From NCBI GenBank assembly GCA_031267205.1, contig JAIRZN010000148.1:1-8977 (forward strand): a DNA stretch of 8,977 bases, written 5' to 3'. The translations under genes and the position numbers were made by a program. Shown in pieces: positions 5,943-8,977 of the stretch. Source of the DNA: Tannerellaceae bacterium. Its GTDB lineage: Bacteria > Bacteroidota > Bacteroidia > Bacteroidales > Tannerellaceae. Each line of letters begins with the position of its first letter. The first letter of the stretch is position 1. The notes under the pieces were generated by a model. It searched no databases. It was not told the DNA's origin and saw nothing but the letters and a program-made list of their open reading frames with translations.

Positions 5943-7268
5943 CTACAACTTCGGTAATGTCCACGGGGCGCGGTAGTACGCCTTGCCCAGCGCCTCGGCC
6001 TCACTGTCGCCCACTATCCTGTTACGTGCATCATCCCAATGAATCTCATGCTTCACGCGGCAGGAAATGTTTGCCAAGTGAGACATCTTCGCCACGCGCG
6101 CGCCAATGGCAATGTCGGCATTAGGCAGCTCGCGGCTTTTTATGCAGTCGAGGAAGTTGCCCACGTGCCGGTACAGGCCTTTCCCCTCCCCTTTCCTGAA
6201 CGGCACAGCCTCCATCCTCGGAACATCGCCGGCGACGACTGGGAACACCTCCCAGCCGGCCCGCGTCAGCAGCATTGTACCGTTCTCGCCATAAAAGGCA
6301 AGCCCTTCCTTTTTGTCGAACAATCCGTGATTGATTCCGCAGGCGTGATCCCAGATAATATTGAAATCCTTGTACGAATATGTCGCCATCAACGTATCAG
6401 GCGTTTCCATAGCATCGACGGGGTAGGCCATCTTACCTCCGCTACCATACACCTGCGCAGGCAGTCCGGCCCCCATGCCTTCCAAAGCATAGTCCAGCAG
6501 ATGGACTCCCCAGTCCGACATCAATCCGCCGGCATAATCCCAGAAGAAGCGGAAGTTGTAATGGAAGCGATACTCGTTGAACGGGCGTTTGGGAGCAGGC
6601 CCCAACCACATATCATAATCGACGCCGGCAGGAGGAGCGCTATCGGGCTTTGGCGGGAGAGTAGGCTTTGCATCCTGGTACGCCCATACTTTGACCGTGC
6701 GTATGCGTCCGATATTCCCGCCGCGCAGGTAAGCTGCAGCCTCGTTCCAGTGAGGATCGCTACGTTGCCACTGTCCTACCTGTACGATACGCCGGCTGAG
6801 GCGTGTTGCTTTCACCATCAAGTCACATTCTTCGATGGTATTCGAGAGAGGCTTTTCCACGTACACATCTTTCCCGGCCATGACCGATTCCACCAAAGGC
6901 AGGCAGTGCCAATGATCCGGGGTGCCGATGATTACGACGTCTACATCCTTATTCTCCACCACCCGTCGCCAGTCCTTGTAGATAGAGGGCGGCCTTTTGC
7001 CCGTTTTCTTCTCAACGTCGGCAGCGCGTTTGCTAAGCCATTCATCATCCACGTCACATAAAGCGACACATTCCACCTCAGGATAGTCAAGGAAGGTATT
7101 CAGGTTGGAGTATCCCTGACTGCGGCATCCTATGAGCGCGACTTTAACTTTATTACTCGGAGCCGTCAGCCCGTAAACAGACTGCTGATATTTAGCTCCT
7201 ATCAAAGGAGTTAAACCGATGCCTGCTGTAGATAGCGCAGATTTCTGCAAAAAGATTCTTCTATTCAT
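5943..7268 (-). CDS. Gfo/Idh/MocA family oxidoreductase with Tat-like leader
   Basis: A 441-aa NAD(P)-dependent oxidoreductase of the Gfo/Idh/MocA family, whose members oxidise or epimerise sugars and inositols. The N-terminus MNRRIFLQKSA followed by a hydrophobic run resembles a twin-arginine export leader. The Rossmann domain starts near Val41, with a VALIGCRSQG dinucleotide loop (Gly47, Gly52) and Asp72 at the end of the second strand. The EKP motif at 138-140 holds the usual catalytic Lys139. The motif MSDWGVHLLD gives Asp252 and His256, the conserved catalytic-site pair. The segment around WLGPAPKRPFNEYRFHYNF is typical of a large Bacteroidetes/Planctomycetes subgroup often annotated as inositol 2-dehydrogenase-like; GH109 glycosidases share this fold and are an alternative. 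The substrate is unknown. A GTG two codons upstream (7274) is in frame, but the ATG at 7268 places the RR motif in the usual position. It converges with the preceding + strand gene across a 14-bp gap. Confidence 0.9.
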   Translation of the reverse strand: MNRRIFLQKSALSTAGIGLTPLIGAKYQQSVYGLTAPSNKVKVALIGCRSQGYSNLNTFLDYPEVECVALCDVDDEWLSKRAADVEKKTGKRPPSIYKDWRRVVENKDVDVVIIGTPDHWHCLPLVESVMAGKDVYVEKPLSNTIEECDLMVKATRLSRRIVQVGQWQRSDPHWNEAAAYLRGGNIGRIRTVKVWAYQDAKPTLPPKPDSAPPAGVDYDMWLGPAPKRPFNEYRFHYNFRFFWDYAGGLMSDWGVHLLDYALEGMGAGLPAQVYGSGGKMAYPVDAMETPDTLMATYSYKDFNIIWDHACGINHGLFDKKEGLAFYGENGTMLLTRAGWEVFPVVAGDVPRMEAVPFRKGEGKGLYRHVGNFLDCIKSRELPNADIAIGARVAKMSHLANISCRVKHEIHWDDARNRIVGDSEAEALGKAYYRAPWTLPKL

Positions 7269-7294
7269 ATTCACTATTTCTTAAACTTCAATTA

Positions 7295-7325
7295 TTGACA
7301 ATTAGAACAACATAATGTATTTTTG
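7295..7325 (+). promoter_or_regulatory. Promoter of the UpxY-like/GNAT unit
   Basis: A -7 box TATTTTTG (7318-7325, TAnnTTTG) is preceded by ATTG, with TTG at 7295-7297, 20 bp upstream, close to the Bacteroidetes -33 TTTG spacing. Transcription would begin near 7332, giving a leader of about 43 nt. The short palindrome ATTG-A-CAAT (7294-7302) overlaps the -33 element and might be a regulator site. Confidence 0.6.
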
Positions 7326-7350
7326 CGCAATGTTACTAAAAAATAAGACC

Positions 7351-7358
7351 CAAACTTA
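7351..7358 (-). promoter_or_regulatory. Possible -7 box for the Gfo/Idh/MocA gene
   Basis: Read on the - strand, TAAGTTTG matches TAnnTTTG. Transcription would start near 7344, leaving a leader of about 76 nt before the ATG at 7268. No good -33 TTTG is seen upstream. If real, the transcript start overlaps the leader of the rightward gene, so the two divergent units would interfere. Confidence 0.35.
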
Positions 7359-7374
7359 GTCTAATGCATAAAAT

Positions 7375-7884
7375 ATGATACAGTACGAACACCCCAAGAT
7401 AAAAACCTGCCAGTGGTTTGTCTTATATACATCGCCACGAGCCGAGAAACAGGTAATCGAAAGGCTCAAACTTAACGGGACGGAATCCTGGCTGCCGCTA
7501 CACCGTAGCCCGCGCGTGTGGTCGGACCGGATTAAGATGGTTGACGTTCCACTTTTCAACTCGTATGTTTTTGTTTATTGTCCGGAAAACCAACTCCATT
7601 CATTGCTGAAGTTGTATGGAGTGGCGCGCATTGTCTACTATGATGGGAGGCCTGCCGTCGTTCGCCAGCAGGAGATAGACGCGATCAAGGATTTTCTGGT
7701 GCAGTCAGCCAATCACCCGCTCCTTGTAGGCGACGAGGTGGAGATACTTGCAGGCGCAATGAAAAACGTATCGGGGCAGGTGCAAAGGATAAACAAGAAT
7801 TATATCGTATTATATCTTGAACAGTTAGGCGCTACCGTGAGCGTTAACTTAGACCATGTCGCACCTGTCAAAAGGCTGAAATAG
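7375..7884 (+). CDS. UpxY/NusG-like transcription antiterminator
   Basis: A 169-aa specialised NusG paralogue of the UpxY type. Such proteins bind RNA polymerase and promote elongation through long leaders, in Bacteroides mainly of capsular polysaccharide operons. The NGN domain begins at CQWFVLYTSPRAEKQV (residues 12-27), the standard family opening, and runs to about residue 105, with the PLFNSYVFVY block in its middle. The C-terminal KOW domain covers about 118-165, opening with GDEVEILAG. Length and two-domain layout fit the family. The ATG at 7375 is the first in frame and overlaps the TGA of a four-codon frame (7364-7378). The GNAT gene follows after an 18-nt gap. No upxZ or polysaccharide gene is seen here, so it looks like an orphan whose target operon is elsewhere or is its own unit. 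The housekeeping NusG is less likely, as no secE or ribosomal-protein genes are adjacent. Confidence 0.88.
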   Translation: MIQYEHPKIKTCQWFVLYTSPRAEKQVIERLKLNGTESWLPLHRSPRVWSDRIKMVDVPLFNSYVFVYCPENQLHSLLKLYGVARIVYYDGRPAVVRQQEIDAIKDFLVQSANHPLLVGDEVEILAGAMKNVSGQVQRINKNYIVLYLEQLGATVSVNLDHVAPVKRLK

Positions 7885-7902
7885 TTATCCGCATCAAAGG
7901 CT

Positions 7903-8844
7903 ATGGAAGAAGGGAAGAAAAAGCAGGTAAAACGCCTGTGGCAAACTGTTTTTGAGGATAGCAGCGAGTTTGTCCGCTTCTATTTCGAACAAGTATATAA
8001 GGATGAAAACACATTAGTCATCGAAAAGGACGGGCAAGTGGTTTCGGCCTTGCAGATGTTGCCCTATACGATGACTTTTTACGGCGAAGAGATACCGGTA
8101 GCCTATATCTCAGGCGCATCTACCCTGCCTTCCGAACGTGGCAAAGGACTGATGAAACAACTCCTGAACGAGGCCGTACTCGTGATGGAAAAGCGAAACA
8201 TAGCCCTGAGCATCCTTATCCCCGCAGGGGAAAAACTCTTCGGATACTATCGCTCGCAAGGCTATGAGACAGTATTCCGCTATTCGACCGTAGCCTACCG
8301 CATCAGCAGCGAAACCACCGCGCCGTCCGGCATCCGCGTTTACATGGAAAGCGCCGCCGACGTGGCGACATACTCTTACTTCGACCGCATACTGCACAAA
8401 CGCCGGATGACGGTGCAACATTCTTACGAGAACTTCAACTTAATCCTCAAAGATATGGAAATAGACAGGGGGGAGTTCTACGTCGCCCGCGATACCCTCA
8501 ACGGCAATTCGCCGGTGGGCATGGCATTCGTTTCAAACAACATATCGGTGGAAGAGTTATTATACGACTCCCCTGCTATCAGGGAACTCCTGTTAAACGA
8601 AATAGCCGCGCGCCACAACCGCGACGGTCTCTATTATAGAATCCCCGCCGCTTCCAACATGCCGAGCGTCCCCTTCGGCATGGCGCGCATCATAGACGCC
8701 GAACGCCTCGTCAACACCTGGCTTCAGGCACATCCCAAACAATACAAGGAGGGCGAGATGCGGACGATGAACGTACAGGAACTTACCGCATACATAATGG
8801 GATACAAAAACGAAACTCCATACATGAGCCTGATGATGGATTAA
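7903..8844 (+). CDS. GNAT N-acetyltransferase, Eis-like architecture
   Basis: A 313-aa acetyltransferase that should transfer an acetyl group from acetyl-CoA to an amine. The N-terminal GNAT fold spans roughly residues 1-140: the strand VSALQMLPYTMTFYG (47-61), then AYISGASTLPSERGKGLMKQ with the acetyl-CoA pyrophosphate loop RGKG at 79-82, then the KLFGYYRSQGYETVFRY element near 124-140. The remainder, ending in a region with FGMARIIDAERLV, resembles the second GNAT-like and sterol-carrier-like parts of Eis-type enzymes, but it is shorter than the roughly 400-residue Eis proteins. No signal peptide is present, so it is cytoplasmic. It sits 18 nt after the UpxY-like gene and is probably co-transcribed with it. 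The substrate is unknown; aminoglycoside or lysine acetylation is possible by family but has no direct support here. Confidence 0.85.
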   Translation: MEEGKKKQVKRLWQTVFEDSSEFVRFYFEQVYKDENTLVIEKDGQVVSALQMLPYTMTFYGEEIPVAYISGASTLPSERGKGLMKQLLNEAVLVMEKRNIALSILIPAGEKLFGYYRSQGYETVFRYSTVAYRISSETTAPSGIRVYMESAADVATYSYFDRILHKRRMTVQHSYENFNLILKDMEIDRGEFYVARDTLNGNSPVGMAFVSNNISVEELLYDSPAIRELLLNEIAARHNRDGLYYRIPAASNMPSVPFGMARIIDAERLVNTWLQAHPKQYKEGEMRTMNVQELTAYIMGYKNETPYMSLMMD

Positions 8845-8863
8845 ACTATTTTTTTAAGAATAC

Positions 8864-8896
8864 TTGTCCGAATGTATTTATTATTGATTACTTTTG
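8864..8896 (+). promoter_or_regulatory. Promoter of the Lrp/AsnC-like gene
   Basis: The -7 box TACTTTTG (8889-8896) matches TAnnTTTG, with a CTTG (TTG at 8864-8866) 22 bp upstream as a weak -33 element. Transcription would start near 8903, giving a leader of about 39 nt. It indicates that the regulator is transcribed separately from the GNAT gene, although no terminator hairpin is seen after the GNAT stop. Confidence 0.55.
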
Positions 8897-8909
8897 TTAC
8901 AAATTGTAA
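8897..8909. promoter_or_regulatory. Palindromic operator candidate, TTACAA-A-TTGTAA
   Basis: A perfect 6-1-6 palindrome begins one base after the -7 box and covers the predicted transcription start. A bound dimer there would block initiation. Lrp/AsnC regulators commonly control their own genes and bind AT-rich palindromes, so autoregulation is the natural reading; it is an inference. Confidence 0.45.
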
Positions 8910-8941
8910 GCAATTAATCACTAAATTCAAAACAAACTATT

Positions 8942-8977
8942 ATGGCACATCACCAGTTAGATGCATTGGATGAGAAA
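8942..8977 (+). CDS. Lrp/AsnC-family regulator, 3'-truncated
   Basis: Only 12 codons are visible, encoding MAHHQLDALDEK before the window ends. This matches from memory the N-terminus of Bacteroidetes Lrp/AsnC-like regulators, in which LDxxDxK(I/L)L opens the first helix of the DNA-binding domain. Such proteins sense amino acids and regulate their metabolism. The ATG is preceded by an AT-rich leader, a TAnnTTTG promoter and a palindrome, as expected for an autoregulated gene. With so few residues the family call is probable but not certain. Confidence 0.65.
   Translation, partial: MAHHQLDALDEK

Noticed and set aside
6039..7061. 340-codon open frame opposite the oxidoreductase gene
   Set aside because: It lies wholly antisense to a clear Gfo/Idh/MocA gene, and its translation shows no domain or normal start context.

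Overview
The window is a Bacteroidales-type chromosome segment. The evidence is several TAnnTTTG promoter boxes of the Bacteroidetes kind, AT-rich leaders without strong Shine-Dalgarno sequences, and typical gene families: a GH43 xylosidase/arabinofuranosidase, a Gfo/Idh/MocA oxidoreductase with a twin-arginine-like leader, a UpxY/NusG-like antiterminator and an Lrp/AsnC regulator. The genus cannot be fixed from the sequence. Coding DNA is moderately GC-rich and the promoter regions are AT-rich.

Layout: (1) 1-1542, the 3' part of a GH43 glycosidase gene on the + strand. (2) 1543-2857, a 1.3 kb gene-free stretch. It holds a tandem array of fifteen 41-bp units plus a partial one (1748-2386), then a GC-rich inverted-repeat block, decayed copies of the 41-bp unit, and a promoter box. 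(3) 2858-4638, a two-gene + strand unit: an exported SagB/nitroreductase-like flavoprotein, and 14 nt later a membrane-anchored metallophosphoesterase. (4) 4639-4995, an AT-rich gap with one hairpin. (5) 4996-5928, a 310-aa protein I do not recognise. (6) 5943-7268, a Gfo/Idh/MocA oxidoreductase on the - strand, convergent with the previous gene. (7) 7269-7374, a divergent promoter region. (8) 7375-8844, a UpxY/NusG-like protein and a GNAT acetyltransferase, 18 nt apart. (9) 8845-8977, a promoter with a palindromic operator candidate and the first 12 codons of an Lrp/AsnC regulator.

The genes do not form one pathway. The GH43 enzyme and the Gfo/Idh oxidoreductase fit plant-glycan or sugar use, but they are not adjacent. 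The nitroreductase and phosphoesterase look co-transcribed and envelope-located. The UpxY-like gene lacks the capsule genes that such regulators usually precede.

The most unusual element is the 41-bp array. Nearly every unit carries an inverted repeat around a short loop, and the units fall into sequence subtypes ordered along the array. It is open in several reading frames and so mimics repeat proteins, but it is most likely non-coding. I found no tRNA, rRNA, transposase or CRISPR array.
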